Origin: Bifidobacterium choloepi
Lineage (GTDB): Bacteria > Actinomycetota > Actinomycetes > Actinomycetales > Bifidobacteriaceae
Reading direction: 5' to 3'
DNA: 64,000 nucleotides
Assembly: GCF_010667615.1 (NCBI RefSeq)
Contig: NZ_VYSG01000002.1
Location: forward strand, 186,001-250,000
Made by a program: the position numbers and the translations under genes. Shown here in pieces: positions 28,706 to 36,986 of the stretch; position 1 is the first letter of the stretch; every line of letters begins with the position of its first letter. Under the pieces are notes generated by a model. That model did no database searches and had not been told where the DNA came from. It worked only from the letters and a program-made list of their open reading frames with translations.

Positions 28706-29590
28706 ATGGGAGAACAGGACGCGGGGTTCCGCTCCACGAAGCAGCACATGCTGCGGGAATCCAAGGAATATCGGAGCCAGACGCTGATGGGCGGCCTGTC
28801 CGGCTTCGAAAGCCCGATCGGACTCGACCGGCGCGACCGCATCCGCGCGCTGCGGACCGGCGACATCGGCTTCGTGCATTCGTGGGACATCAACACGTCG
28901 GTGGACGGCCCGGGCACGCGCATGACAGTGTTCATGAGCGGCTGCCCGCTGCGCTGCCAGTACTGCCAGAACCCGGACACGTGGAAGATGCGCGACGGCA
29001 AGCCGGTCACGCTGGAAGCCATGATCAAGAAGATCGACCGCTACGCCGACCTGTTCAAGGCGACCAACGGCGGCATCACGTTCTCGGGCGGCGAATCGAT
29101 GATGCAGGCGCCGTTCGTCTCCCGCGTTTTCCGCGCCGCCAAGGAAATGGGCATCCACACCTGCCTCGACACGTCCGGTTTCCTCAACAAGGACTACACC
29201 GACGAGATGATCGAGGACATCGACCTGTGCCTGCTCGACGTCAAGTCGGGCGACGAGGAAACGTACCGCAAGGTCACCGGCGGCGTGCTGCAGCCGACGA
29301 TCGACTTCGGCGAGCGGCTCGCGAAGGCCGGCAAGAAGATCTGGGTGCGATTCGTCCTCGTGCCCGGCCTGACTTCCGACGAGGAGAACGTCGAGAACGT
29401 CGCGAAGATCTGCGAGCGGTTCGGCGACGCCGTCGAGCACATCGACGTGCTGCCGTTCCACCAGCTCGGGCGCCCGAAGTGGCACGAACTGCGCATCCCG
29501 TACCCGCTCGAGGACCAGAAGGGCCCGAGCCAGGCGCTCCGGGCCCGCGTCAAGGAACAGTTCGAGAACCACGGGTTCAAGGTCTACTGA
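28706..29590 (+). CDS. pflA: Pyruvate formate-lyase activating enzyme
   Basis: Radical-SAM enzyme that installs the glycyl radical on PflB; 294 residues. The [4Fe-4S] site is Cys80-x3-Cys84-x2-Cys87 (GCPLRCQYC), followed by the GGIT-FSGGE glycine-rich SAM motif near 125. The N-terminal roughly 55 residues, preceding the conserved GFVHSWDINTSVDGPG, are longer than in E. coli PflA. ATG 28706 has AGGGAGG upstream; an in-frame GTG further 5' lies inside the pflB hairpin and is rejected. Confidence 0.97.
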   Translation: MGEQDAGFRSTKQHMLRESKEYRSQTLMGGLSGFESPIGLDRRDRIRALRTGDIGFVHSWDINTSVDGPGTRMTVFMSGCPLRCQYCQNPDTWKMRDGKPVTLEAMIKKIDRYADLFKATNGGITFSGGESMMQAPFVSRVFRAAKEMGIHTCLDTSGFLNKDYTDEMIEDIDLCLLDVKSGDEETYRKVTGGVLQPTIDFGERLAKAGKKIWVRFVLVPGLTSDEENVENVAKICERFGDAVEHIDVLPFHQLGRPKWHELRIPYPLEDQKGPSQALRARVKEQFENHGFKVY

Positions 29591-29615
29591 TCCGGGAAAG
29601 TCGCCCCGGACATTG

Positions 29616-29679
29616 CCCGCGACGGAAAGACCCCCTCCTGAAAGACTCTTCTTTCAGGAGGGGGTCTTTCCGTCGCGGG
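29616..29679 (+). terminator. 29-bp perfect hairpin after pflA
   Basis: Arms 29616-29644 and 29651-29679 pair perfectly over 29 bp around a 6-nt loop. The stem includes a CCCCCTCCTG block. There is no downstream T run. It is far longer than the 7-12 bp usual for intrinsic terminators. Confidence 0.82.
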
Positions 29680-29739
29680 TCACGGTGCCTCATTATCATT
29701 GAGACGTTCAAGTTGTTTCCGTCGTGTTCTGGAGGTCCC

Positions 29740-31056
29740 GTGGCTGACGTCGAGCCGGTACTGTTGAGGGAACCCCGCGGAGGAGTGCCGGACATCATCG
29801 ACACGCCGCGCGGGTTCTTCGAGTTCTGCGACCGGTTCGCGGGTGGCACCGGCTCGATCGCGATCGACGCCGAACGCGCCTGCTCGTACCGCTATGACCA
29901 GCAGGACTGGCTCGTCCAGTTCAAGCGCGAGGGTGCCGGCATCGCGCTCGTCGACCCCGTCGCGATCGCCAGTCCCCAGCGGCCCGGCGAGCTGCCGATC
30001 GGACCCGACGAATGGGAACGGTTCAACGTCCTGGCGGGAGAATCGCACTATATTATTCACGATGCGGCGATGGACCTGCCCGGATTCGCGAGAATCGGCC
30101 TGAAACCGAAGAAGCTCTTCGACACGAAGACGGCGGCGAGGCTGCTCGGCGCGCACCGCTTCGGCCTGTCGGCGCTGACCGAGCACTATCTCGGCCTCAC
30201 GCTCGCCAAGGAACATTCCGCCGCCGACTGGTCCTACCGGCCGCTGCCGCGCGACTGGCGGGCGTACGCGGCGCTCGACGTCGAGCTGCTCATCGAGCTC
30301 GAGAACGCGCTGACCGCCGAGCTCAAGCAGGCCGGCAAGTGGGAGTGGGCGCTGCAGGAGTTCGCCTACGAGCTGGCCAGCGGGCTCGGGGAGCCGAAGA
30401 AGCCGCCGGTGCCGTGGCTGCACATCTCGAAGATCACCGAGCTCGGACGCGACCGCCGCGGGCTGGCCGTCGCGAAGGCGCTGTGGGAACAGCGCGACGA
30501 ACTCGCGCGCGAATACGACATCGATCCCGGCCTGTTGCTCGAGGACTCGACGATCATCGAGGCGGCGAAGAAAAAGCCGCACAACGCCGCGCAGTTCCGT
30601 TCGGTCCGCTCGCTCAACGAGCGCGTGAAGCTCAATGTGCCGCCGGACCGCCACAAGATGTTCGAACGCTACGCGCCGATCCAGCGCAAGGTCAAGCCGT
30701 CGGTCTGGAAGACGGCCATCCAGCACGCCCTCGACCTGCCCGACGACGAACTGCCGACGATTCCGCACCGGCCGACTCACGACGCCGGCGAGGGGGAGGC
30801 CCCAAAGAACATGAAGGTCTGGCGCAACCGGCATCCCGACCGCTTCGCCCGCTTCCAGCGGGCCCGCAAGGCGATCACGACGATCGCGCAGGACACCCAC
30901 ACGCCGCCCGACGTGCTGCTCAAGCCGCAGATCGTGCGCAACCTGTGCTGGAGCGACGAGCCGCGTGCCGACGTGGCCGGCTTCCTCGCCGAACACGGCG
31001 CCCGCGACTGGCAGGTCGCGCTGTGCGCGCCGTCGCTGAGCCGAGCTATCATGTAA
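29740..31056 (+). CDS. rnd: Ribonuclease D-like 3'-5' exonuclease
   Basis: DEDDy-family exoribonuclease with HRDC domain, 438 residues. Exo motifs: AIDAERA (Exo I), HDAAMDL (Exo II) and YAALDVELL (Exo III, Tyr followed by Asp four residues later). The HRDC domain lies around 225-300, followed by a second helical region with basic C-terminus (RFARFQRARKA). The GTG start at 29740 is chosen because TGGAGGT sits 3-9 nt upstream and the recognisable protein starts there. Likely role: tRNA 3' maturation or RNA turnover. Confidence 0.9.
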   Translation: MADVEPVLLREPRGGVPDIIDTPRGFFEFCDRFAGGTGSIAIDAERACSYRYDQQDWLVQFKREGAGIALVDPVAIASPQRPGELPIGPDEWERFNVLAGESHYIIHDAAMDLPGFARIGLKPKKLFDTKTAARLLGAHRFGLSALTEHYLGLTLAKEHSAADWSYRPLPRDWRAYAALDVELLIELENALTAELKQAGKWEWALQEFAYELASGLGEPKKPPVPWLHISKITELGRDRRGLAVAKALWEQRDELAREYDIDPGLLLEDSTIIEAAKKKPHNAAQFRSVRSLNERVKLNVPPDRHKMFERYAPIQRKVKPSVWKTAIQHALDLPDDELPTIPHRPTHDAGEGEAPKNMKVWRNRHPDRFARFQRARKAITTIAQDTHTPPDVLLKPQIVRNLCWSDEPRADVAGFLAEHGARDWQVALCAPSLSRAIM

Positions 31057-31161
31057 CGGTTGCTCTGGCAACGGAAGAATCGTGGACAATACCCGTGAGC
31101 CACGGAACTCCGTTCCGGAGGCGAAAGTATTTACGAACCGTTACCGTCAGGAGCGTACAAC

Positions 31162-32562
31162 GTGAAGATCAGCGTCAGGAACCTCGAGCCGACCAAGGCG
31201 AAGCTCACCATCACCGTCGACAAGGAAGAGTTCGAGCCGTACCTCGAGGAAGCCCGCAAGGAAATCGCCAAGCAGATCACCGTCCCCGGCTTCCGCAAGG
31301 GCCACGTGCCCGGCAAGATCGTCGACCAGCGCGTCGGCTTCGGCGCCGTCGCCGGCGAGGCCATCAACAACGCCGTCCCGAAGTTCTACGAGGAAGCCCT
31401 CGGCGAAAAGAACATCAAGCCGATGGACCGCCCGGAGATCGAGGTCGTCGACGTGCCGGAATCCGCCGACGACGACACCAAGCTGAAGTTCACCGCCACC
31501 GTCGAGCGCCGCCCCGACTTCGAGCTGCCGGCCCTCGACGACGTGACGATCGCCGTCGAGAAGACCGAGGTCTCCGACGAGGACGTCGACCGCCGCCTCA
31601 ACGTGCTGCAGCAGCGCTTCGCCACGCTCGTCGGCGTCGACCGTCCGGCCGCCAAGGGCGACTTCGTCAACATCGACCTCGACGCCGTCATCGACGGCGA
31701 GTCGGTCGACTCCCAGGAAGGCGTGAGCTACGAGCTCGGCTCCGGCACCATGCTTGACGGCATCGACGAGGCCCTCGAGGGCCTGTCCGCCGGCGAGGAG
31801 ACCTCGTTCGAGTCGACGCTGGAAGCCGGCGAGCACGAGGGCGAGAAGGCCCTCGTCAAGGTCAAGGTCAACTCCGTCAAGGCCGAGGAGCTCCCGGAGC
31901 TCGATGACGAGTTCGCCCAGGAAGCCTCCGAGTTCGACACGCTCGACGAGCTCAAGGAAGACATCCGCAAGGCCGCCGCCGCCGACGCCAAGGGCCGCCA
32001 GGCCACCGCCGCCCGCGACGCGTTCGTCGCCTACCTCGAGGAGAACATCGAGGTGCCGGTGCCGAAGGGCATCAAGGCCAACATGGTCGAGCAGCAGCTC
32101 AAGAACTCCGGCCAGGATCCGGAGACGATCTCCGCCGAGGAGAAGAAGGACGTCGAGGAGCAGGTCGAGAAGGACCTGCGCAACCAGATCGTCCTCGACC
32201 AGCTCGCCGAGACGATGAACGTCCAGGTCTCCCAGAACGAGGTCTTCCAGTTCATCGCCTCCATCGCCCAGCAGTACGGCATGGATCCGAACATGTTCAT
32301 CCAGGCCATCATCAAGAACGGCCAGATCGGCTCGGCCGTCGAGGAAGTCGCCCGCTCGAAGGGCATGGTCGCCGGCATGCGCAAGGTCAGCTTCACCGTT
32401 GACGGCGAGCCGCTCGACCTGTCCGACTTCCTGGGCTCCGAGGAAGCCGAGGAGGCTCTCGACGAGGACGAGTCCGTCGCCGCCGCGGCCGCCGCTGCCG
32501 CCGTCGCCGACGACCTCGCTGCCACCGACGAATCCGCCGAGGACGCCGAGGACGCCGAGTGA
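31162..32562 (+). CDS. tig: Trigger factor
   Basis: Ribosome-associated chaperone and prolyl isomerase, 466 residues. The ribosome-docking signature GFRKGHVP is near residues 44-51. The FKBP-type PPIase domain spans about 155-245 and the chaperone arms about 250-430. The tail (from about 430) is an Ala/Asp/Glu-rich acidic extension, as in other actinobacterial trigger factors. The GTG start has CAGGAG 8 nt upstream. It precedes the clp cluster, as in many genomes, but here an accessory island and clcA intervene. Confidence 0.97.
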   Translation: MKISVRNLEPTKAKLTITVDKEEFEPYLEEARKEIAKQITVPGFRKGHVPGKIVDQRVGFGAVAGEAINNAVPKFYEEALGEKNIKPMDRPEIEVVDVPESADDDTKLKFTATVERRPDFELPALDDVTIAVEKTEVSDEDVDRRLNVLQQRFATLVGVDRPAAKGDFVNIDLDAVIDGESVDSQEGVSYELGSGTMLDGIDEALEGLSAGEETSFESTLEAGEHEGEKALVKVKVNSVKAEELPELDDEFAQEASEFDTLDELKEDIRKAAAADAKGRQATAARDAFVAYLEENIEVPVPKGIKANMVEQQLKNSGQDPETISAEEKKDVEEQVEKDLRNQIVLDQLAETMNVQVSQNEVFQFIASIAQQYGMDPNMFIQAIIKNGQIGSAVEEVARSKGMVAGMRKVSFTVDGEPLDLSDFLGSEEAEEALDEDESVAAAAAAAAVADDLAATDESAEDAEDAE

Positions 32563-32629
32563 CGTTCGCCGGGTAATTCGGTACTGACGTCCGTCGCGCG
32601 ACAGTTCCGTCGCGCGAATCGTCCTGTCT

Positions 32630-32669
32630 GAAGGTGCCGGACCATGCAGGTCCGGCACCTTCGTTTTTT
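32630..32669 (+). terminator. Intrinsic terminator after tig
   Basis: A 14-bp perfect stem (32630-32643 with 32649-32662) with a 5-nt loop is followed by G and six T residues. It is the most classical Rho-independent terminator in the window. Confidence 0.95.
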
Positions 32670-32671
32670 CC

Positions 32672-32723
32672 GTGAGTGTCTTGCGTGAGTGTCTTGCGTG
32701 AGAGTCTTGCGTGAGTGTCTTGC
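32672..32723. repeat. Four tandem 13-bp repeats (GTGAGTGTCTTGC)
   Basis: Copies at 32672, 32685, 32698 and 32711. The third has one change (GTGAGAGTCTTGC). The array begins three bases after the T run of the tig terminator. The last copy merges into a longer element, GCGTGAGTGTCTTGCCAAAA, which is related to the dispersed repeats around the next gene. Confidence 0.9.
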
Positions 32724-33147
32724 CAAAAACAGGCCCGGAATGGCAGGAACCGCACAGTTGGCGCCCGGTAGCGTGAGTCCGCTGCCAAAACAAGAGCTAT
32801 ATGCCGTCGGATACATGCTTTGGCAAGCGTAGCGTGGGTTGACAGTCAATAACAGGGCAATTATGGCGACGAACTCACGCTTAGATCGTGAGCGCGTGGG
32901 GAAGCGACCAAAAAAGAGTTCCTCCTGTCATCGGACCCATGCGTAAGCGAGGCGTCGGAATCCAATGGGAAATCGTCGGACATTGCTGTTATCGGGATTT
33001 CCACGCGGGCGAGGACCCGTGTCAAGAAGGCGCCGGTGGAGACAAGGTTGGTCACTGGATTCATGCGTGGGCGGGACCGACGCCGGTGCCGTGTGCGGCG
33101 AGCGAACTGTGGAAAACGAGGCAGTCGTCCACCCGTACCATTTTTCC

Positions 33148-33176
33148 TTGAATGACGTCGCTACGGCGCATAGCGT
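33148..33176 (+). promoter_or_regulatory. Promoter of the PD-(D/E)XK-like gene
   Basis: TTGAAT (33148-33153), 17 bp, then TAGCGT (33171-33176), which ends 6 nt before ATG 33183. The mRNA would be leaderless. Confidence 0.5.
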
Positions 33177-33182
33177 TGGACC

Positions 33183-34286
33183 ATGGCGATGAGAAGAAAC
33201 GAACGACTGGAAACAATGCTTGCCGACGCGCATGCCCGACAGCGTTGTGCGGCGCCGCATGACTGCAATCTGCAGGAGGCGTCTCGCCGGCGCGTGCGCA
33301 ATGGCGAACTGCTGAGTCCGATGGAAGGACTCTTCATTGACATTCCATACTGGAACGGCCTCGATCAACCCCGGCAAGCATGGCACCTTGCATTGGGACT
33401 GCAAGAATTGCGTCCGGGGAAATACTGTTTCGACGGTCCGACGGGCGCAATGCTGATGGGTTTCGAAGTGCCGCGGGTGCTGCATGCCGGCGGACTGTTC
33501 GTCGTCGGAACACGACGTGACAATCGTACGGTTCCAATGGCGACGTCGGCGCCGGCGCGGGGATGGAAGGTTCCGGCTACGCTGAACAAGCTGTATATTC
33601 CGGACGACGACCCGGCCGAGCAATGGAATGTCGGCGGCGTTGTCGTAACGTCTCCGGTCCGGCAGCTGGTGGTGATCGCGGCGATGACTGATTTTCCTCA
33701 CGCACTTGCCGTGTTTGATTCGGCAATGAAAACGATTCCCGCGGTGAACGATGATCGACTGCTCGAATTTGCGTCCCGTTCGGCCGGTTCGCTGGGCGTG
33801 CCGGTGGACAAGGTGCGACAGCTGGTGGACTATGCAAATCCGCTGTCCGATAACGGCGGCGAATCGTTTGCGCGGGGAGTCATGATCCAGCAGGGGTTCC
33901 TGCTGCCGGATTTGCAGGTGCAATTCCCGAATCCGGACAATCCCGATTTCCCCTACCGCGTGGATTTTTGTTGGCGGCTACCCAATGGCGTCGTCATTGT
34001 CGGGGAACTGGATGGCAAGGATAAATACGGCGACCCTGTAATGACGCGCGGCAAGTCGCCGGCGCAGATCGGCCACGAGGAGTCCCGTCGCGAAACGTGG
34101 CTTGTCCGGCATTGCGGTGTCACCAGGGTCTTTCGGTTCACGTTCGCCGACGTCTTGAACACCGAACGATTCATTGCGCTGTTGCTGAGTGCCGGGATTC
34201 CCCGATGTAACCGTGGGTTCATGGCACCCCTGAATTGTTCTGGTGGCGCATATGCCGCACCCGACTGGTGCGCAATGATCCAGTGA
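33183..34286 (+). CDS. Uncharacterised protein with AbiEi/DUF559-like layout and PD-(D/E)XK-like core
   Basis: I do not recognise an exact family. The 367-residue protein starts with a basic helical segment and a short winged-helix-like stretch (SRRRVRNGELLSPMEGLFID, near 34-54), reminiscent of AbiEi-type antitoxins and related actinobacterial proteins. The C-terminal part, near 250-320, has VDFCWRLPNG, then VGELDGKDKY, then a segment with conserved arginines and RVFRFTFADV. This D...E-x-D-G-K order fits the PD-(D/E)XK nuclease fold as in DUF559 proteins. Its codon use is less biased, and it includes ACGATTC/GAATCGT motifs (33732, 33861, 34166). It stands alone, flanked by repeats on both sides. 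Nuclease or toxin-antitoxin function is inference. Confidence 0.7.
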   Translation: MAMRRNERLETMLADAHARQRCAAPHDCNLQEASRRRVRNGELLSPMEGLFIDIPYWNGLDQPRQAWHLALGLQELRPGKYCFDGPTGAMLMGFEVPRVLHAGGLFVVGTRRDNRTVPMATSAPARGWKVPATLNKLYIPDDDPAEQWNVGGVVVTSPVRQLVVIAAMTDFPHALAVFDSAMKTIPAVNDDRLLEFASRSAGSLGVPVDKVRQLVDYANPLSDNGGESFARGVMIQQGFLLPDLQVQFPNPDNPDFPYRVDFCWRLPNGVVIVGELDGKDKYGDPVMTRGKSPAQIGHEESRRETWLVRHCGVTRVFRFTFADVLNTERFIALLLSAGIPRCNRGFMAPLNCSGGAYAAPDWCAMIQ

Positions 34287-34340
34287 GGCTGCCGTCAGGA
34301 CGGTCCATGATTTGTCAGTTGTCCCATGCTTATGGATCGG

Positions 34341-34487
34341 TAGCGTGAGGCAACTGACAGGAGATGCCTACTTCGCACAAGAAAGTCATGCCAGGAGGCA
34401 AATAGCGTGAGGCGATGATCACCGTGACCAGCAGTTTGGCATCTGCCTCACGGAAAAGAGACCGCAGCATGAGGGAGCTGCCAGAAG
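34341..34487. repeat. Dispersed GCGTGAG-N4-CTGCCA repeat family, right flank
   Basis: Members: TAGCGTGAGGCAACTGACAG (34341-34360), TAGCGTGAGGCGATGA (34403-34418), inverted TGCCTCACGG (34444-34453), AGCATGAGGGAGCTGCCAGA (34466-34485). Left-flank relatives are at 32709-32730 and 32769-32791. The consensus reads roughly GCGTGAG-N4-CTGCCA-AA. Confidence 0.65.
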
Positions 34488-34590
34488 CCAGTTGCATTTG
34501 GCGGAAACCACATGCTGGGTCTCCGTTGCCCCCGGGATGGCAGACTGAATACGGGCAGTTTCACTGTTGTCGTTGGCGTAGGCGCGTGGT

Positions 34591-34677
34591 GGCAGCTCCC
34601 GGATACGGGGCGTTTTGATGACCACCGCGAAAACCGCCGCCACCAACGCAGGCAGCTCCCGGATACGGGACGTTTTG
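34591..34677. repeat. Two 27-bp direct repeats with 60-bp period
   Basis: 34591-34617 and 34651-34677 share GGCAGCTCCCGGATACGGG followed by [G/A]CGTTTTG, one mismatch over 27 bp. A degenerate third copy with GAATACGGGCAGTTT is at about 34539-34562. The repeat contains GGCAGCTCCC, the complement of the GGGAGCTGCC in the dispersed family. Confidence 0.85.
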
Positions 34678-34730
34678 TCACATACCGTGCCTGCCAAATT
34701 GGTGGAGGTTCTGGGACACAGGAGTGTTGG

Positions 34731-36197
34731 TCAGTCTCCCAGCAGCGTTTTGGCGGGAGAATCGTGCCAGTGTTCGGTGATTTTCGCCGTGAGGACGGCG
34801 ACGATGCTGATCCAGGCGACCGGGATGAAGAGATTGAGCGGGGCCTCGGTGAGCTCCATGACGAGCGACATCGCCATCAGCGGGGCGTTCTGCGACGCCG
34901 ACAGCAGCGCGCAGGCGCCCATCAGCGCGTAGACGCCGATCGAGTTCGTGCCGGCGAGCTGCATCCACAGGATGCCGAGGATGCAACCCATCGACGAACC
35001 GAGCGCGATGCCCGGCGTCAGCACGCCGCCGGACGCGCCCGAGCGGATCGTGAACAAGGTGACGAGCGCCTTCGCGACGAACGACAACAGCAGCAGCGGG
35101 ATCAGCGACATCGTCGGCGTGCCCGAGAACGCAATCTGGGCCGTCGCGCGGCCGTTGCCCATGACCTGCGGCACCCAGATCGCGACGACGCCGGTGACAA
35201 GGCCGGCCAGCGGCAGCATCCAGAGGATCGAGCGGTCGGACGCCTTCCTGCGTTCCGCCCACTGCGCGCCGCGGCGGAACCACATGCCCAGCAGGCCGAG
35301 CACGATGCCGGCCGGCACGGCGTACAGCATGAGGTCGGGGGAGTAGAGCGCGTCGACGGTGCCCATGACATAGAACGTGTGCGTGCCCTTGATCAGCGAC
35401 GCCGTCCACGCGGCGAGCGCCGAACAGCCGAACGCGAGCGCCACGCGGCCGACGGTGACGTCGACCATGAGGATCTCGATGGCGAAGAACGCGCCGGCGA
35501 GCGGGGCGTTGTAGACGCCGCCGATGCCGGCGCCGGCGGCGATGGCGACGAGCAGGTGCAGGTCGGATTCGCGGACGCGCAGCCACGATCCGACGCGCTG
35601 GGCGAACATCGAGCCGAGTTCGCGCGGGGCGACCTCGCGGCCGACGGACAGGCCGGCGCCGACGATGAAGATCTGCAGCAGCACGTGGACGACGGTCTGC
35701 CAGACCGGCATCAGCGCGCCGCGGAACGCCTGGCCGACCGACGGTACTTTCTTCGTCTTCGTGCGCAGCAGGTACCACAGCACGGCGGCGACGACGGCGG
35801 CGACGACGACGGAGAGAAAACGGCGGCGCCAGTCGGTCTCGAACGGTCCCGGCAGGTCCGGACTCTCGACGAAGCCGAGGAAGCAATGCTCGATGCCGTA
35901 CAGCAGCTCGGTGAGCAGGCCGGCGCCGGCACCGACGGCAAGGCCGAGGACGACTGTCGCGACGATGACGACGAGGATGCGCACGCGGCCGTCGCGGCGG
36001 GTGTCGGGATGGTCGAGCGTGGTGTCGGCGACCTGCTGGCCGGGCCGCAGCTCGGTATTGTCGAAGTGGCCGGCGTCCTTGAGGTCGCCGGTGTAGAAGG
36101 AAGGACCGGCGTGGTCGCCGGCGTCGCCGGCGCCAGCGGCACGGCTGCCGGCGGTGCCGTCGTCGGGAGAATGCTTGCGAAGAAAGTTCCGTCTCAT
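34731..36197 (-). CDS. clcA: ClC-family chloride channel/transporter
   Basis: Integral membrane anion channel or Cl-/H+ antiporter, 488 residues, about a dozen or more helices after a polar N-terminus of about 70 residues. Selectivity-filter motifs: GAGLSVGREVAP (normally GxxGREGP; the gating glutamate is kept, but the following GP is changed to VA) and SGASGGVLTPGIALG. The start is ATG 36197; an in-frame TTG 12 bp upstream has no ribosome site. On its strand a TAGACT hexamer lies 11 nt before the ATG. The changed GREGP motif makes transport mode uncertain. Confidence 0.9.
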   Translation of the reverse strand: MRRNFLRKHSPDDGTAGSRAAGAGDAGDHAGPSFYTGDLKDAGHFDNTELRPGQQVADTTLDHPDTRRDGRVRILVVIVATVVLGLAVGAGAGLLTELLYGIEHCFLGFVESPDLPGPFETDWRRRFLSVVVAAVVAAVLWYLLRTKTKKVPSVGQAFRGALMPVWQTVVHVLLQIFIVGAGLSVGREVAPRELGSMFAQRVGSWLRVRESDLHLLVAIAAGAGIGGVYNAPLAGAFFAIEILMVDVTVGRVALAFGCSALAAWTASLIKGTHTFYVMGTVDALYSPDLMLYAVPAGIVLGLLGMWFRRGAQWAERRKASDRSILWMLPLAGLVTGVVAIWVPQVMGNGRATAQIAFSGTPTMSLIPLLLLSFVAKALVTLFTIRSGASGGVLTPGIALGSSMGCILGILWMQLAGTNSIGVYALMGACALLSASQNAPLMAMSLVMELTEAPLNLFIPVAWISIVAVLTAKITEHWHDSPAKTLLGD

Positions 36198-36344
36198 ACT
36201 GAACGTCAAGTCTAACGATTCGCGTGCCGAAGACGGCGACCCGGCGACAATATCGGCTACGCGGGAATAAAACGGGAATAATATCCGGCACCGTCGTTTG
36301 ACCGAGGTAGGCTAAGGCACAACTGTGAAGACAAGGAGACAAAG

Positions 36345-36959
36345 GTGAGCAATCTCATGACGACGTCGCCTCGGATGGATGAAGGCGACGCGCCGAGCGG
36401 CCCGATCGATCCGATTTTCAACCGGCTGCTCAAGGACCGCATCATCTGGATGGGCGAAGAGGTCAAGGACGACATGGCCAACCGCATCTGCGCCCAGATG
36501 CTGATGCTGGCCGCCGAGGATCCGAAGAAGGACATCTGGCTGTACATCAATTCGCCGGGCGGTTCGATTACCGCCGGCATGGCGATCTACGACACGATGC
36601 AGCTCATCGAGCCGGACGTCGCGACGGTCGGCATCGGCATGTGCGCGTCGATGGGCCAGTTCCTGCTGAGCTCCGGCACGAAGGGCAAGCGCTTCCTGAC
36701 GAGCCACGCCCGCGTGCTGATGCACCAGCCGTCCGGCGGCATCGGCGGCACGACGACCGACGTGCGCATTTCCGCCGAGCTCATCATGAACATGAAGAAG
36801 ACGCTCGCCGAGCTGACGGCCGAGCAGACCGGCCACACCGTCGAGGAAATCTACCGCGACAACGAATACGACCACTGGTTCACCGCCCAGGAGGCGCTGG
36901 AGTACGGCTTCGTCGACAAGCTCGTCTCCACGCCCGAGACGATGACGAAGGCCGAGTGA
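36345..36959 (+). CDS. clpP1: ATP-dependent Clp protease proteolytic subunit 1
   Basis: Serine peptidase of the Clp protease, 204 residues. The nucleophile is Ser102 (MCASMGQ), and the catalytic His lies in VLMHQPSGG. The GTG at 36345 is chosen over ATG 36357 because AAGGAG (36333-36338) is 6 nt upstream of it. It is paired with clpP2 27 bp downstream; actinobacteria typically need both for a mixed ClpP1P2 tetradecamer. Confidence 0.95.
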   Translation: MSNLMTTSPRMDEGDAPSGPIDPIFNRLLKDRIIWMGEEVKDDMANRICAQMLMLAAEDPKKDIWLYINSPGGSITAGMAIYDTMQLIEPDVATVGIGMCASMGQFLLSSGTKGKRFLTSHARVLMHQPSGGIGGTTTDVRISAELIMNMKKTLAELTAEQTGHTVEEIYRDNEYDHWFTAQEALEYGFVDKLVSTPETMTKAE

Positions 36960-36986
36960 GTCCGCGGAAGGGGAGTGAACATAACC

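Larger units (their letters stand above)
32563..33182. other. 620-bp intergenic region with terminator, tandem repeats and a promoter
   Basis: No gene is supported. Contents in order: GAATCGT (32616), the tig terminator, four tandem 13-bp repeats, a further member of the same repeat family (32769-32791), TGCCAAA/TTTGGCA inverted segments, then about 300 bp of less GC-rich DNA ending in a promoter for the next gene. Base composition and repeat content differ from the rest of the window, suggesting an acquired segment. Confidence 0.65.
34287..34730. other. 444-bp repeat-bearing gap between the PD-(D/E)XK-like gene and clcA
   Basis: No convincing gene. It holds a 9-bp inverted repeat (TGTCAGTTG at 34313 with CAACTGACA at 34351), several copies of a GCGTGAG...CTGCCA repeat family, and two 27-bp direct repeats 60 bp apart. 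Minus-strand frames here translate only the repeats (recurring RIRELP), so I do not call them genes. Confidence 0.65.

Noticed and set aside
26003..29572. Minus-strand open frame of almost 1200 codons opposite pflB and pflA
   Set aside because: Same artefact, made longer by the extreme codon bias of pflB.
32672..32723. Plasmid or phage origin iterons
   Set aside because: Four 13-mers resemble iterons, but no replication initiator or AT-rich melting region is next to them; kept only as a repeat.
34591..34677. Possible CRISPR array (27-bp repeats, 33-bp spacer)
   Set aside because: Only two good copies, no cas genes, and the repeat shares a core with neighbouring non-CRISPR repeats.
34419..34697. 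Minus-strand small ORF with recurring RIRELP peptides
   Set aside because: The peptide merely translates the 27-bp DNA repeats in one frame; a second frame gives an equally repetitive peptide, and no start signal is visible.
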